Notes under the pieces: model-generated
Told to the model about the DNA's origin: nothing
Databases searched by the model: none
What the model saw: the letters and a program-made list of their open reading frames with translations, nothing else
NCBI RefSeq assembly: GCF_018332695.1
Contig: NZ_BOQN01000048.1
Coordinates: 118,002-182,001, forward strand
Length of the DNA: 64,000 nt
Direction: 5' to 3'
DNA from: Paractinoplanes toevensis
GTDB lineage: Bacteria > Actinomycetota > Actinomycetes > Mycobacteriales > Micromonosporaceae
Shown: positions 20,097 to 28,841 of the stretch, in pieces
Position numbering within the stretch: position 1 is the stretch's first letter
Layout of the letters: every line of letters begins with the position of its first letter
Made by a program: the position numbers and the translations under genes

Positions 20097-21590
20097 TTAG
20101 GACCGCCGTCCGTAGAGCAGACGCACGGCCTTGACGATCTGGCTCACCTGGGCCGGAGTGCGCTCGAAGGTCATCGACGGCAGCAGGGATTTCGCCCGGC
20201 GTACGGTGATCGACTTGGCCCGGGCGAACTCGCGCAGGCCGTCCTCGCCGTGGATCCGGCCGAAGCCGGAGTCACCGACCCCGCCGAACGGCAGGTTGCC
20301 CATGCCGACGAAGGTGAGCGTCCCGTTGACGGCCACCATGCCGGAGCGCAGCCGGCGGGCGATCCGGATCGCGTTCTTCTTGCCGAAGACCGCCCCGCCC
20401 AGGCCGTACGGCGTGTCGTTGGCCAGCCGGATCGCCTCGTCGGCGTCGGCGACCTTGGTGACGGTCAGGGTCGGGCCGAACGTCTCGTCGCTGATCTCGC
20501 GGGAGTCGGCGGGCACGTCCACCAGCACGGTCGGCGAGACGTAGGGCGGCTGCACGGCGTCGGCGCCACCGAGCACCGCCGTACCGCCCTTGGCCAGCGC
20601 GTCCTCGATGTGATCGCGGATGATGTCGATCTGCTTGGGCATGGTGATCGGGCCGATCTCCTCGCCGGTGCGCAGCTTGCCGGCCTTGGCGACGATCTGG
20701 GCGACCAGGGCGTCGTAGACGGGGGCCACCGCGTACACCCGCTCGATGCCGATGCAGGTCTGGCCGGCGTTGGTCATGCTGCCCCAGACGGCCGCCTCGG
20801 CGGCCGCGGTGACGTCGGCGTCCGCGTCGACGATCAGCGCGTCCTTGCCGCCGGCCTCGATCACCACCGGGATCAGGTTTTCCGCGCAGGCGGCCATCAC
20901 CTTCTTGGCGGTAGCGGTGGAGCCGGTGAACGCCATCTTGTCGGCGCCCGAGCGGCAGAGCGCGGCCCCGACGTCACCGAGCCCGTGCACCGCCTGCAGC
21001 ACCGGCTGCTCGGGCACCACCTCGGCGAACGTGTCGACCAGCCACTGGCCGACGATCGGGGTGTACTCGCTGGGCTTGAAGACGACCGCGTTGCCGGCGG
21101 CGAGCGCGCCGCTGATCGGGCCGATCGGGGTGACGATGGGGTAGTTCCACGGGCCGATGACGCCGACCACGCCGTACGGCTGGTATTCCAGGTGGCCGGC
21201 GTGCTCGGCGAGCAGCAGGCGGGTGCGCACCTTGCGCGGGCCGAGCACCCGTTTCGCGTTGCGGCCGGCCCAGTCCAGGTGTTCGACGGCGGCGACCGCC
21301 TCGACGATCGCGTCGGCGTTCGGCTTGCCGGTCTCCAGGGTGGTGAGCTGGGCCAGCTCCTCGAAGCGCTGGACGATCAGCGAGCGCCAGCGCAGGATGC
21401 GGTCCTTGCGGCCGTCGAAGCCGAGGGACTGCCACCAGAGGCCGGCCTCGCGGGCGCGTTCGACGGCGACGACGACGGCTTTCTCGTCGGCGACCGGAAC
21501 GCGGCCCGCCTCGGCTCCGGTGGCGGGGTTTGTCGAGATCAGCACGCCGTCTTCGATCACCGGCACACCGGGAACGTGAGTAGCCGTCAT
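20097..21590 (-). CDS. NAD(P)-dependent aldehyde dehydrogenase family (succinate-semialdehyde type)
   Basis: A 497-residue protein of normal ALDH length. GPWNYPIVTPI (substrate tunnel), AFTGSTATAKKV (cofactor), the catalytic Glu in VIEAGGKDA and the catalytic Cys in NAGQTCIGIERVY are all present. FGGVGDSGFGRIHGEDGLREF near the end is typical of GabD2/SSADH-like members, so a semialdehyde is a plausible substrate, but this is inference. ATG at 21590 lies 53 nt from the divergent small gene. Confidence 0.9.
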   Translation of the reverse strand: MTATHVPGVPVIEDGVLISTNPATGAEAGRVPVADEKAVVVAVERAREAGLWWQSLGFDGRKDRILRWRSLIVQRFEELAQLTTLETGKPNADAIVEAVAAVEHLDWAGRNAKRVLGPRKVRTRLLLAEHAGHLEYQPYGVVGVIGPWNYPIVTPIGPISGALAAGNAVVFKPSEYTPIVGQWLVDTFAEVVPEQPVLQAVHGLGDVGAALCRSGADKMAFTGSTATAKKVMAACAENLIPVVIEAGGKDALIVDADADVTAAAEAAVWGSMTNAGQTCIGIERVYAVAPVYDALVAQIVAKAGKLRTGEEIGPITMPKQIDIIRDHIEDALAKGGTAVLGGADAVQPPYVSPTVLVDVPADSREISDETFGPTLTVTKVADADEAIRLANDTPYGLGGAVFGKKNAIRIARRLRSGMVAVNGTLTFVGMGNLPFGGVGDSGFGRIHGEDGLREFARAKSITVRRAKSLLPSMTFERTPAQVSQIVKAVRLLYGRRS

Positions 21591-21630
21591 GTCGGGAGTC
21601 TATGACGCAAGTTACCGAGCAGTCACTACG

Positions 21631-21643
21631 TACTCTTGATGAT
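21631..21643 (+). promoter_or_regulatory. Leaderless -10 box (TACTCT)
   Basis: TACTCT at 21631-21636 precedes the GTG at 21644 by 7 nt, supporting that start over the ATG at 21602, which lies only 11 nt from the divergent gene. Confidence 0.45.
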
Positions 21644-21970
21644 GTGAGCCCCCGCCGTAATCACCCCCGCCGAGACGCACCGAAACCATTGACGGACGAG
21701 GGCGTCCGCAAGGGCATCGAGGGCGTCCAGCAGTGGCAGGACGGCGAGTGGATGGTGCGGTCGATCTTCGGCGGGGCGGCCACCAAGACCTACCGGTGCC
21801 CGGGCTGCATGCAGGAGATCCGGCCGGGCGTGGCGCACGTGGTGGCCTGGCCGATCGACGGCCGCGGCGACGAGAGCGACCGCCGGCACTGGCACACGGG
21901 TTGCTGGAAGGCCCGTGACCGCCGGGCACCGGGCGTGGAGCGGTCGCGCAACGCACCGCGCTATGGGTAA
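21644..21970 (+). CDS. Small zinc-ribbon-like protein
   Basis: A 108-residue basic protein (SPRRNHPRRDAPKPLTDEGV…). Its core is YRCPGCMQEIRPGVAHVVAWP followed by RRHWHTGCWKARDRR: two Cys from C-x2-C and a later H-x-H-x2-C can bind one zinc, in the style of zinc-ribbon or treble-clef proteins. Actinobacterial relatives are often labelled ATP/GTP-binding protein without a visible P-loop, and none is visible here either. It is basic enough to bind nucleic acid, which is inference. The next gene starts 5 nt later. Confidence 0.75.
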   Translation: MSPRRNHPRRDAPKPLTDEGVRKGIEGVQQWQDGEWMVRSIFGGAATKTYRCPGCMQEIRPGVAHVVAWPIDGRGDESDRRHWHTGCWKARDRRAPGVERSRNAPRYG

Positions 21971-21975
21971 AAATC

Positions 21976-22785
21976 ATGTCCATGAGCAATCAGATCCGGG
22001 CCAACTCGATCCTCCCCGCACGCCGGGAGGACATCGAGCTGCAGACCGCCGACGGCCTGACCCTGGTCGGTGAGCTGGCCCGCCCGCTCGACCGGGAACC
22101 GGTCGCCACGCTGGTCTGCCTGCATCCCCTGCCGACGCACGGCGGGATGATGGACAGCCACGTCTTCCGGAAGGCGGCGTGGCGGTTGCCGGCCCTCGCG
22201 GGCCTCGCCGTACTGCGTTTCAACACCAGAGGGACCAGCAGCGTACGCGGTACCAGCGGCGGTTCCTTCGACGGCGGCAACAGCGAGAAGTACGACGTGG
22301 CCGCCGCGATCGAGTACGCGGAGTTCGCCGAACTGCCCAACATCTGGCTGCTGGGCTGGTCGTTCGGCACCGATCTGACCCTCATGCACGGGCTGGACCC
22401 GGCCGTGGTCGGTGCGATCCTGCTGTCGCCGCCGCTGCGCTTCTCCGAGGAGTCCCACCTCGACGCGTGGGCCGGCAGCGGGAAACCACTGACGGCGCTC
22501 ATTCCCGAGTTCGACGACTACCTGCGCCCCGAACAGGCCGCTATCCGATTTGCCGACAAGGCGGAAGTTGTCCCGATGGCCGGGTCGAAGCACCTCTGGG
22601 TCGGCGACGCGGAGAAGGTGCTCGACGAGGTCGTCCGGCGGGTGGCGCCGGACGTGCCGATCCCGCTGCCGCGGACCTGGGACGGGCCGATGGAGAGCGG
22701 CGACATGAACGCGTACGCCGATCGCACGGTCGCCGCCTTCGCCGACGTGCCCGTCCCCGGTCAGCTCAGCGAGTCTCCTGACTAG
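21976..22785 (+). CDS. Alpha/beta hydrolase (dienelactone-hydrolase-like)
   Basis: A 269-residue protein. VATLVCLHPLPTHGG holds the oxyanion-side loop, GWSFGTDL is the nucleophile elbow with Ser in G-x-S-x-G, and the terminal His is probably in AGSKHLWVG. There is no signal peptide. Substrate unknown. It starts 5 nt after the zinc-ribbon gene and its 3' end overlaps the convergent AI-2E-type permease gene by 20 nt. Confidence 0.85.
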   Translation: MSMSNQIRANSILPARREDIELQTADGLTLVGELARPLDREPVATLVCLHPLPTHGGMMDSHVFRKAAWRLPALAGLAVLRFNTRGTSSVRGTSGGSFDGGNSEKYDVAAAIEYAEFAELPNIWLLGWSFGTDLTLMHGLDPAVVGAILLSPPLRFSEESHLDAWAGSGKPLTALIPEFDDYLRPEQAAIRFADKAEVVPMAGSKHLWVGDAEKVLDEVVRRVAPDVPIPLPRTWDGPMESGDMNAYADRTVAAFADVPVPGQLSESPD

Positions 22786-23878
22786 GCACCAGGACCTCGC
22801 GGATGATCAGCTGGATGCCGGCCACCATCGGGATCGCCACCAGCGCGCCCACCACGCCGAACAGCGCCACCCCGAGCAGGGCCGCGACCACCGCCGCCAC
22901 GTCGCTCACCTTCACCGAGCGGCGCATCACGGCCGGGTAGATCAGATAGTTCTCGACCTGCTGGTAGACGATGAAGAAGACCACGCAGACCAGGCCGTCG
23001 GTGAGCGAGGAGGCGAAACCGACCAGGCTCACGATGACCGCGCCGAGGGTGGCGCCGATCTGCGGGATCAGGTCGCAGACGGCGACCACCACGGCCAGGG
23101 CGAACGGATAGGCCAGCCCGAGGATCATGGCGAGCACCCAGGTGCTCGCGCCGGCCAGCACCGCGATCGCCAGCGCGCCCACCATGTAGGCGCCGACCTT
23201 GGTGAGGATCTCGTCGGTGAGCAGCCGCACCCGGCCCCGCCGGGACGCCGGCACCAGGGAGTAGGCCGACTCGCGCAGCCGGTCGAACGCCGCCATGAAG
23301 TAGATGGTCAGCACCAGCACGGTCAGCGTGTTGAAGATCGTGCCGAAGAGCAGCTTGGCCCCGCCGACCACGCCGCCCACCGTGTTGCCGACCGTGCCGG
23401 CGTTCACCGCGCTGGTGATCTTCTCCATGATGTCGTAACGCTCGACCAGCTCGTTGATGGTCTTGTTGCGCTGCAGGCTCTGGATGTAGTCGGGGACGTT
23501 CTGGATCAGCTGGTTGGTCTGGGTGACCAGCGGCGGGATCAGCGCGATGACGCCGCCGACCAGCAGGCCGAGCACGACCAGGGCAACGATCGCCACGGCC
23601 GCGCCGCGCGGGACGTGCCACTTGCGGAGCCGCTCGACCGCCGGGTTGAGACCGATCGCCAGGAACAAGGCGATGAAGATGAGCACCAGAATGGACGCCG
23701 CGTTGCGCACGCCCAGGAAGATCGCGTACGCGACGATGACGCCGAGCCCGCCCAGCAGGCCGATCATGAACGGGTTACGCCGGTCCAGCGGCGGCCCGGG
23801 CGTGCCGAACCGGGGGCCTTCGTCGACCGCGTCCTCAGCGGGCGGGTCCTCGATCTCAGTCTTGTCGTCTGCGCTCAC
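22766..23878 (-). CDS. AI-2E family transporter (PerM/TqsA-like membrane protein)
   Basis: A 370-residue protein with eight or so membrane helices. It shows the family features: an N-terminal helix pair (GVIVAYAIFLGVRNAASILVLIF), a large amphipathic segment (LIQNVPDYIQSLQRNKTINELVERY), and the C-terminal PQIGATLGAVIVSLVGF and QQVENYLIYPAVMRRSVKVS motifs. Members export diverse small molecules or ions; the name does not imply AI-2 signalling here. The N-terminus has an acidic cytoplasmic head. GTG start at 23878. Confidence 0.9.
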   Translation of the reverse strand: MSADDKTEIEDPPAEDAVDEGPRFGTPGPPLDRRNPFMIGLLGGLGVIVAYAIFLGVRNAASILVLIFIALFLAIGLNPAVERLRKWHVPRGAAVAIVALVVLGLLVGGVIALIPPLVTQTNQLIQNVPDYIQSLQRNKTINELVERYDIMEKITSAVNAGTVGNTVGGVVGGAKLLFGTIFNTLTVLVLTIYFMAAFDRLRESAYSLVPASRRGRVRLLTDEILTKVGAYMVGALAIAVLAGASTWVLAMILGLAYPFALAVVVAVCDLIPQIGATLGAVIVSLVGFASSLTDGLVCVVFFIVYQQVENYLIYPAVMRRSVKVSDVAAVVAALLGVALFGVVGALVAIPMVAGIQLIIREVLVPSQETR

Positions 23879-23941
23879 CGGGCAACGCCCTCCCCGCCGA
23901 TGGATTCGGCGGGGACGTTATCGCACTCGGGCTACGAGCGA

Positions 23942-25333
23942 CTACTCGGCGTCGGCTCCGACCCGGCTGGTCGGCGGCACGGTGACCTTGGCGGAGGCGG
24001 TGACCTTGGGCGGCGTGGCCGGTTCCGCGGCGGCGTGCGCACCCACCGGACCGCCGGCCACCGCGGTCTCGGCCAGGTCGTCCTGGTCGTCGGGGGAGGC
24101 CGCGGCCGCCATCACCGCGGCGGCGGCCAGCTCGGCGACCCGCTTCGCTTCCCGCTGCACCTGGCGACGGACCTCGACGGCCCGCCGCTCGGCGGCCTCG
24201 CCGTCCCGCTTGGCCTGCTCGACCCGCTTCAGCTCGGCCTCGAGCTCGGTGCGGACCTCGGCGAGGCGCTTGCCGGCCGCGTCGGCCTCCTGCTCGCTGC
24301 TGCGGGCCCGGTCCTGGGCCAGGGCGACCTGGCGTTCGGCCTCGGCCACCTTGGCCTGCGCGGCCTCGAGGTCGGCACCGGCCTGCGCGATCTTCTCCTG
24401 CTGCGCCTCGATCTCCTTGCGGACGGCGGTGGCCTGATCGTCGGAGCGGCGGAGCACCTCTTCGGCGTACTTGTCGGCCTCGCTGCGCAGGTCGGCGCAC
24501 TGCTTCTCGACCCCGGTGCGCAGCTGCGCGAGCTCCTGCACCACGGCCTGCCGGCGCTGGGCCAGCTCGTTCTCCACAGTGGCCTTGAGCTCGCTGTGCT
24601 CGCGGTCGGCGCCGGACCGCTGGGCCGCGATCTCGAGCTGCGCCTTCTCCCGCAGAGCCTTGATCTCCTGGTCGGCCTGCATGCGGGTGGACTGCACGTA
24701 ACCGTCGGCCTCGGCCCGGACGCGCTGCGCCTCCCGGGCCGTCTTCTCGGTCAGCTGCTGAGCGTCGGCGCGGGCCCGGGTCAGCGTGCTCTCGGCCTCG
24801 GCGCGCATCTGCTCGGCGGACTGGCGGGCGGCGACGAGGGCTTTCTCCGCGGCGGCGCGCTTGCCGGCGTCGGCCCGTTCCTCCTCGGAGCGGCGGGCGG
24901 CCAGCGCGATCTCGAAGTCGCGCATGGCGTCGTGCGCATGCGCGTCGGCCTCGGCGCGGATCCGCTCGGCCTCGCCGAGCCGGGCGGCGATGTCGTCGGT
25001 GGCGGACGCCTTGATCGCCTCGGCCTGCTCCTCGGCGAGGGCGAGGATCTGCTCGACCCGCGGGCCCAGGTGCCGGAACGAGACCTCGGGGCCGATGCCG
25101 CCCTGGCGGCGCACGTGGGTGATCTCCTGCTGGAGGCGATCGATTTGCGCGGACATGGCCTGCATCTGCGAGTAGGCCTGCTCGCGCTCGGTGGCCAGCG
25201 CCGCTATCTCGTTCTCGGCGCGCGCCACATAGCGCTCGACCTGCTTCCGTTCGTAACCCCGCAGGGCGGTCTCGAAGTTGGGCTCGGTGGCCGCGTCTCC
25301 GCCGAGACCGAGAATTTCACCGCCGTGCGACAT
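23942..25333 (-). CDS. DivIVA/FilP-like coiled-coil protein (paralogue 1)
   Basis: About 463 residues, almost entirely coiled coil after a short N-terminal motif FETALRGYERKQVERYVARAE, related to the DivIVA-type head (F-x3-LRGY-x3-QV). It is rich in Ala, Glu, Arg and Gln with few breaks. It is the tandem paralogue of the gene at 25574-26875. In Streptomyces, Scy and FilP proteins of this type form cytoskeletal filaments at the hyphal tip and work with DivIVA; the same kind of role is inferred. ATG at 25333 has a GAGG site about 9 nt upstream; starts at 25342 or 25348 are possible. A terminator at 25465-25493 separates it from its paralogue, so it probably has its own promoter in 25334-25464. 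Confidence 0.82.
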   Translation of the reverse strand: MSHGGEILGLGGDAATEPNFETALRGYERKQVERYVARAENEIAALATEREQAYSQMQAMSAQIDRLQQEITHVRRQGGIGPEVSFRHLGPRVEQILALAEEQAEAIKASATDDIAARLGEAERIRAEADAHAHDAMRDFEIALAARRSEEERADAGKRAAAEKALVAARQSAEQMRAEAESTLTRARADAQQLTEKTAREAQRVRAEADGYVQSTRMQADQEIKALREKAQLEIAAQRSGADREHSELKATVENELAQRRQAVVQELAQLRTGVEKQCADLRSEADKYAEEVLRRSDDQATAVRKEIEAQQEKIAQAGADLEAAQAKVAEAERQVALAQDRARSSEQEADAAGKRLAEVRTELEAELKRVEQAKRDGEAAERRAVEVRRQVQREAKRVAELAAAAVMAAAASPDDQDDLAETAVAGGPVGAHAAAEPATPPKVTASAKVTVPPTSRVGADAE

Positions 25334-25464
25334 GCTGTCCATCCTCACATACGCATCGTCCTGTGACGGACCGGTACACACCGTCTTGGCCGGAGTATGC
25401 GTCTAGTTGTGATTTGTCTGAGCCGGGCTTGGCCAAAGCTAGGCTACGGGCGCAAAACGAGTCA

Positions 25465-25493
25465 GGCCGTACCGGAGAAACTCCGATACGGCC
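25465..25493 (-). terminator. Hairpin terminator between the two coiled-coil genes
   Basis: GGCCGTACCGGAG (25465-25477) and CTCCGATACGGCC (25481-25493) pair with one mismatch around AAA. It lies about 80 nt downstream of the stop of the upstream leftward gene, and on the minus strand it is followed by a short T-rich run. Confidence 0.7.
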
Positions 25494-25573
25494 CAAACGT
25501 TGCGCTAGGCCGACCGCTTAACCGTTGCGTAAGAGACGGGAACACGCAACCGGAGCGGACGGTGTCGAGAAAC

Positions 25574-26875
25574 TCAGGAGTTCGACTTGGCCGGCTGCGG
25601 CTTGTCGGCCGCGCCGTTCTTCTCCGCCGCCGGCGCCTCGGCCTGCTTGGCGACCGCGGCGGCCACCTCGGCGACCGCGTTCGGCTTGGCGGCGCCGCCG
25701 ACGCCCGGCACCAGGCCGGACAGGCCGGACAGCATCTGCCCGAGCTGGTTGGTGACCTGGTCCTTCTGGCGGGTCAGGTCTTCCACCTCGCGCTTGGCGG
25801 CCTGGGTGGTCAGCTCGGCCTCGGTGCGGGCCTCGCTCATCAGGCGCTGCGCCTCGGAGCGAGCCTCGGTGACCGTCTTCTCGGACAGGGCCCGGGCCTT
25901 CTCGGTGACCTCGATCGCGTTGCGCTCGGACTCGACGCGGCGCTGCTCGGCCCGCTGCTCGATCTCCTTGGCCCGGTCTTCCGCGGCGCGGGCGCGCTCC
26001 TCGGCCTCGGCCACCATCTTCTGCGTGGCGTTGACCTGGGCGGCGTGCCGCTGGGACTCCTCGCCCTCAGCCTTCTCCCGGCGCTCGGCGATCTCCAGCG
26101 CCAGGGACTGCAGGTCCTTGTCGCGCTTGTCGCGGGCGTCGGTCAGCAGTTTGGTCGCCTCGGCGCGCTTCTCCTCGGCCTCGCGGGACGTCTTCGCCCG
26201 CAGCTGGGTGATCTCCCGCTCGGCGGTGGCGCGCATCGACGCGACCTCACGCTCCACGGTCGACTTCAGCTCGGCGACCTCGTGCGAGGTGACCGTGCGC
26301 AGCTGCTTGGTCTCGCGGTCGGCGTCGGACCGCAGCGTGTCGGCCTCGCGCCGGGCCTGGACGCGGGCCTCGGCCGCCTCCCGCTCGGCGTGCGTGCGGA
26401 CCTGGCCGGCCTCGCGCTCGGCGGTCGCCTTCATGGCGGCGGCCTCGGCGCGCGCCTTGTCGGTGATCTCGCGAGCCTCGAGCCGGGCGGCCGAGAGGAT
26501 GCCCTCGGACTCGCGCTTCGCCTCACTGCGGTGATCGTTCGCCTGCTCCTCGGCCAGCCGCAGGATCTGCTCGACCCGGGTGCCCAGACCGGAGAGCGTC
26601 GGCCGGTTGTTCTCCTCGAGCAGCTTGTTGCTGTCGGCGAGCTTCTGCTCCACCGCGTTGAGCCGCTGCTCGGCCTGGCGCAGCCGGCGCTGCGCATCGT
26701 TCATCCGCTGCTCGGCCTCACCACGGGCCTGCTCGGACTGGTTGAGCGCGGCGACCAGCCGACCCAGGTGGGCGTCCACCTGGCCGCGGTCGTAGCCGCG
26801 GAGGACGACGGTGAAGTCGTGCTGTGAGTTGGCGCCGTCGAAAAATGCCAAATTCTGATCCTGCTGCTGAGGCAT
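25574..26875 (-). CDS. DivIVA/FilP-like coiled-coil protein (paralogue 2)
   Basis: A 433-residue protein with the head motif FTVVLRGYDRGQVDAHLGRL, then a long unbroken coiled coil (EQARGEAEQRMNDAQRRL…), and a Gly/Pro and charged C-terminal tail (LSGLVPGVGGAAKPNAV…). It has the same architecture as its neighbour at 23942, suggesting a tandem duplication and divergence. A filament or polar scaffold role alongside DivIVA is inferred from the resemblance to Streptomyces FilP/Scy. ATG at 26875 is preceded by AGGATGG. The 256 nt upstream (26876-27131) contain no gene and should hold its promoter. Confidence 0.82.
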   Translation of the reverse strand: MPQQQDQNLAFFDGANSQHDFTVVLRGYDRGQVDAHLGRLVAALNQSEQARGEAEQRMNDAQRRLRQAEQRLNAVEQKLADSNKLLEENNRPTLSGLGTRVEQILRLAEEQANDHRSEAKRESEGILSAARLEAREITDKARAEAAAMKATAEREAGQVRTHAEREAAEARVQARREADTLRSDADRETKQLRTVTSHEVAELKSTVEREVASMRATAEREITQLRAKTSREAEEKRAEATKLLTDARDKRDKDLQSLALEIAERREKAEGEESQRHAAQVNATQKMVAEAEERARAAEDRAKEIEQRAEQRRVESERNAIEVTEKARALSEKTVTEARSEAQRLMSEARTEAELTTQAAKREVEDLTRQKDQVTNQLGQMLSGLSGLVPGVGGAAKPNAVAEVAAAVAKQAEAPAAEKNGAADKPQPAKSNS

Positions 26876-27131
26876 TGGGCCATCCTGGCGAAGACGCACC
26901 AGCCACGCAAGAGCGGACCGGCATCAGAAAAGACACGTAGATCAGCTTTGAGCTGCCCGGAAGCTGAGGCGTCCACCGTTCGGGCAGCCGGTCCGGACCG
27001 TCCGGGCCGCGCTGTCACCTGCTACATCCCCGGTGCGGGTGAGCGGCACCATGGTCGAGCCGCTCGATATTCCCGATCCTGCCAGGCCACGGCGCTGCCG
27101 GTAAGGAGGATTCACCCGGAAGGCGGATGAA

Positions 27132-27599
27132 TTAGGCAGGCTCCACCAATTCCACCAGAACACCGCCGGCGTCCTTGGGGTGCACGAAGTTGATCCGCGA
27201 GCCGGCCGTGCCCCGGCGCGGAGTGTCGTAGAGCAAGCGCAGGCCACGGCCGCGCAGGATCGCCGAGGTGGCCTCCACATCGGCCACCGTGTAGGCCAGT
27301 TGTTGCAGGCCAGGACCGCTGCGGTCGAGGAACTTGGCGATCGCCGAGTCGGGGCGCAGCGGGGCCAGCAACTGGATACGGGGACCGGTGCCGTCGCCGA
27401 CCGCGAGCATGGCCTCCCGTACGCCTTGATCCTCGTTCGTCTCTTCGTGCACAGAGTGAATGTCGAAGATCTCGGCGTAGAACTCGAGGGCGGCATCCAG
27501 GTCGGCCACCGCGATGCCGACGTGATCGATGCGCAGCAGCCCGGCCCCGGCGAATGTGACATTGTCAGGTCGGGCGGCACTAGGTGCGGTCTCCGTCAT
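27132..27599 (-). CDS. mce: Methylmalonyl-CoA epimerase
   Basis: A 155-residue protein with two VOC modules: LLRIDHVGIAVADLDAALEFY and LQQLAYTVADVEATSAIL. The metal ligands expected for the family (His in RIDHVGIAV, His in the NFVHPKDAGGVLVELVEP segment and the final Glu) are present, and VHPKDAGGVLVEL is diagnostic. It converts (S)- and (R)-methylmalonyl-CoA, linking propionyl-CoA carboxylation to the mutase. It is divergent from thiolase and close to meaB, which supports the assignment. ATG 27599 follows AAGACT by 6 nt, consistent with a leaderless mRNA. Confidence 0.92.
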   Translation of the reverse strand: MTETAPSAARPDNVTFAGAGLLRIDHVGIAVADLDAALEFYAEIFDIHSVHEETNEDQGVREAMLAVGDGTGPRIQLLAPLRPDSAIAKFLDRSGPGLQQLAYTVADVEATSAILRGRGLRLLYDTPRRGTAGSRINFVHPKDAGGVLVELVEPA

Positions 27600-27614
27600 T
27601 TCACTAGTCTTACT

Positions 27615-27628
27615 TGAACCACCGTTCA
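27615..27628. promoter_or_regulatory. Inverted repeat in the mce/thiolase divergent space
   Basis: TGAAC-CACC-GTTCA sits between the two divergent starts (27599 and 27660). The half-site resembles the TTGAAC/GTTCAA operator at 53856-53879. A TetR-type regulator site controlling both genes is a possibility, not more. Confidence 0.35.
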
Positions 27629-27659
27629 GGGCGCGAGCCCTTCAAGAAAGCGATTGACC

Positions 27660-28841
27660 GTGACCACTTCGGTGATCGTGAGTGGGGCCCGTACACCCAT
27701 GGGCCGCCTGCTCGGTAACCTCAAGTCCCTGTCCGGCACCGCGCTCGGCGGCCACGCGATCGAAGCGGCCCTGACCCGTGCCGGCGTCCGTCCCGACCAG
27801 GTGCAATACGTGATCATGGGGCAGGTGCTCCAGGCCGGCGCCGGTCAGATCACCGCGCGCCAGGCGGCCGTGGCGGCCGGCATCCCGATGACCGTGCCCG
27901 CCCTGACGGTCAACAAGGTGTGCCTCTCCGGGCTCGACGCGATCGCCCTGGCCGACCAGCTGATCCGGGCCGGCGAGTTCGACATCGTGGTGGCCGGCGG
28001 CATGGAGTCGATGACCAACGCCCCGCACCTGGTGCAGCAGCGGGCCGGCACCAAGTTCGGCGACGTCACGATGCGCGACCACATGGCGCTCGACGGCCTG
28101 AGCGACCCGTGGGAGGGCATCTCCATGGGCGAGGCCACCGAGCGCAGCGGCGCCAAGCTCGGCATCAGCCGCGCGGAGCAGGACGAGTTCGCCGCCCTGA
28201 GCCATCAGCGCGCCGCCGAGGCACAGAAGAACGGCCACTTCGCCGAGGAGATCACCCCGATCACCATCGCCCAGCGCGGTGGTGACGTGGTCGTCGACAC
28301 CGACGAGGGCGTCCGCCCCGACTCGACCGCCGCGTCGCTGGGCAAGCTGCGCCCGGCGTTCGCCAAGGACGGCACGATCACGGCCGGCTCCGCCTCGCCG
28401 ATCTCCGACGGCGCGGCCGCGGTCGTGGTGATGAGCAAGGCCAAGGCCGAGGAACTGGGTCTCACCTGGCTCGCCGAGATCGTCGCGCACGGCAACGTGG
28501 CCGGCCCGGACAGCTCGCTGCAGTCCCAGCCGGCCAACGCCATCCGGCACGCGCTCACCAAGGCCGGCCTGGCCGTCGACGACCTCGACCTGATCGAGAT
28601 GAACGAGGCGTTCGCCCAGGTCGTCATCCAGTCGACCCGTGAGCTGGGCGTCTCCGGCGACATCGTGAACGTCAATGGCGGCGCGATCGCCCTCGGCCAC
28701 CCGATCGGCATGTCCGGCGCCCGCCTGGTGCTCACCCTGGCGCTGGAGCTCCAGCGCCGCGGTGGTGGCCTCGGCGCGGCCGGCCTGTGCGGCGGTGGCG
28801 GCCAGGGCGACGCCCTGATCGTTCGAGTTCCGGCCACGTGA
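27660..28841 (+). CDS. Acetyl-CoA C-acetyltransferase (thiolase)
   Basis: A 393-residue thiolase of normal length. The acylated Cys88 is in [17 protein letters not shown] holds the Asn-Glu-Ala-Phe motif, [14 protein letters not shown] carries the catalytic His, and CGGGGQGDA the second Cys. It condenses two acetyl-CoA or cleaves acetoacetyl-CoA. GTG at 27660 is preferred; TTG at 27654 would add two residues. Its TGA overlaps the meaB GTG (GTGA), so the two are coupled. Confidence 0.93.
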   Translation: MTTSVIVSGARTPMGRLLGNLKSLSGTALGGHAIEAALTRAGVRPDQVQYVIMGQVLQAGAGQITARQAAVAAGIPMTVPALTVNKVCLSGLDAIALADQLIRAGEFDIVVAGGMESMTNAPHLVQQRAGTKFGDVTMRDHMALDGLSDPWEGISMGEATERSGAKLGISRAEQDEFAALSHQRAAEAQKNGHFAEEITPITIAQRGGDVVVDTDEGVRPDSTAASLGKLRPAFAKDGTITAGSASPISDGAAAVVVMSKAKAEELGLTWLAEIVAHGNVAGPDSSLQSQPANAIRHALTKAGLAVDDLDLIEMNEAFAQVVIQSTRELGVSGDIVNVNGGAIALGHPIGMSGARLVLTLALELQRRGGGLGAAGLCGGGGQGDALIVRVPAT

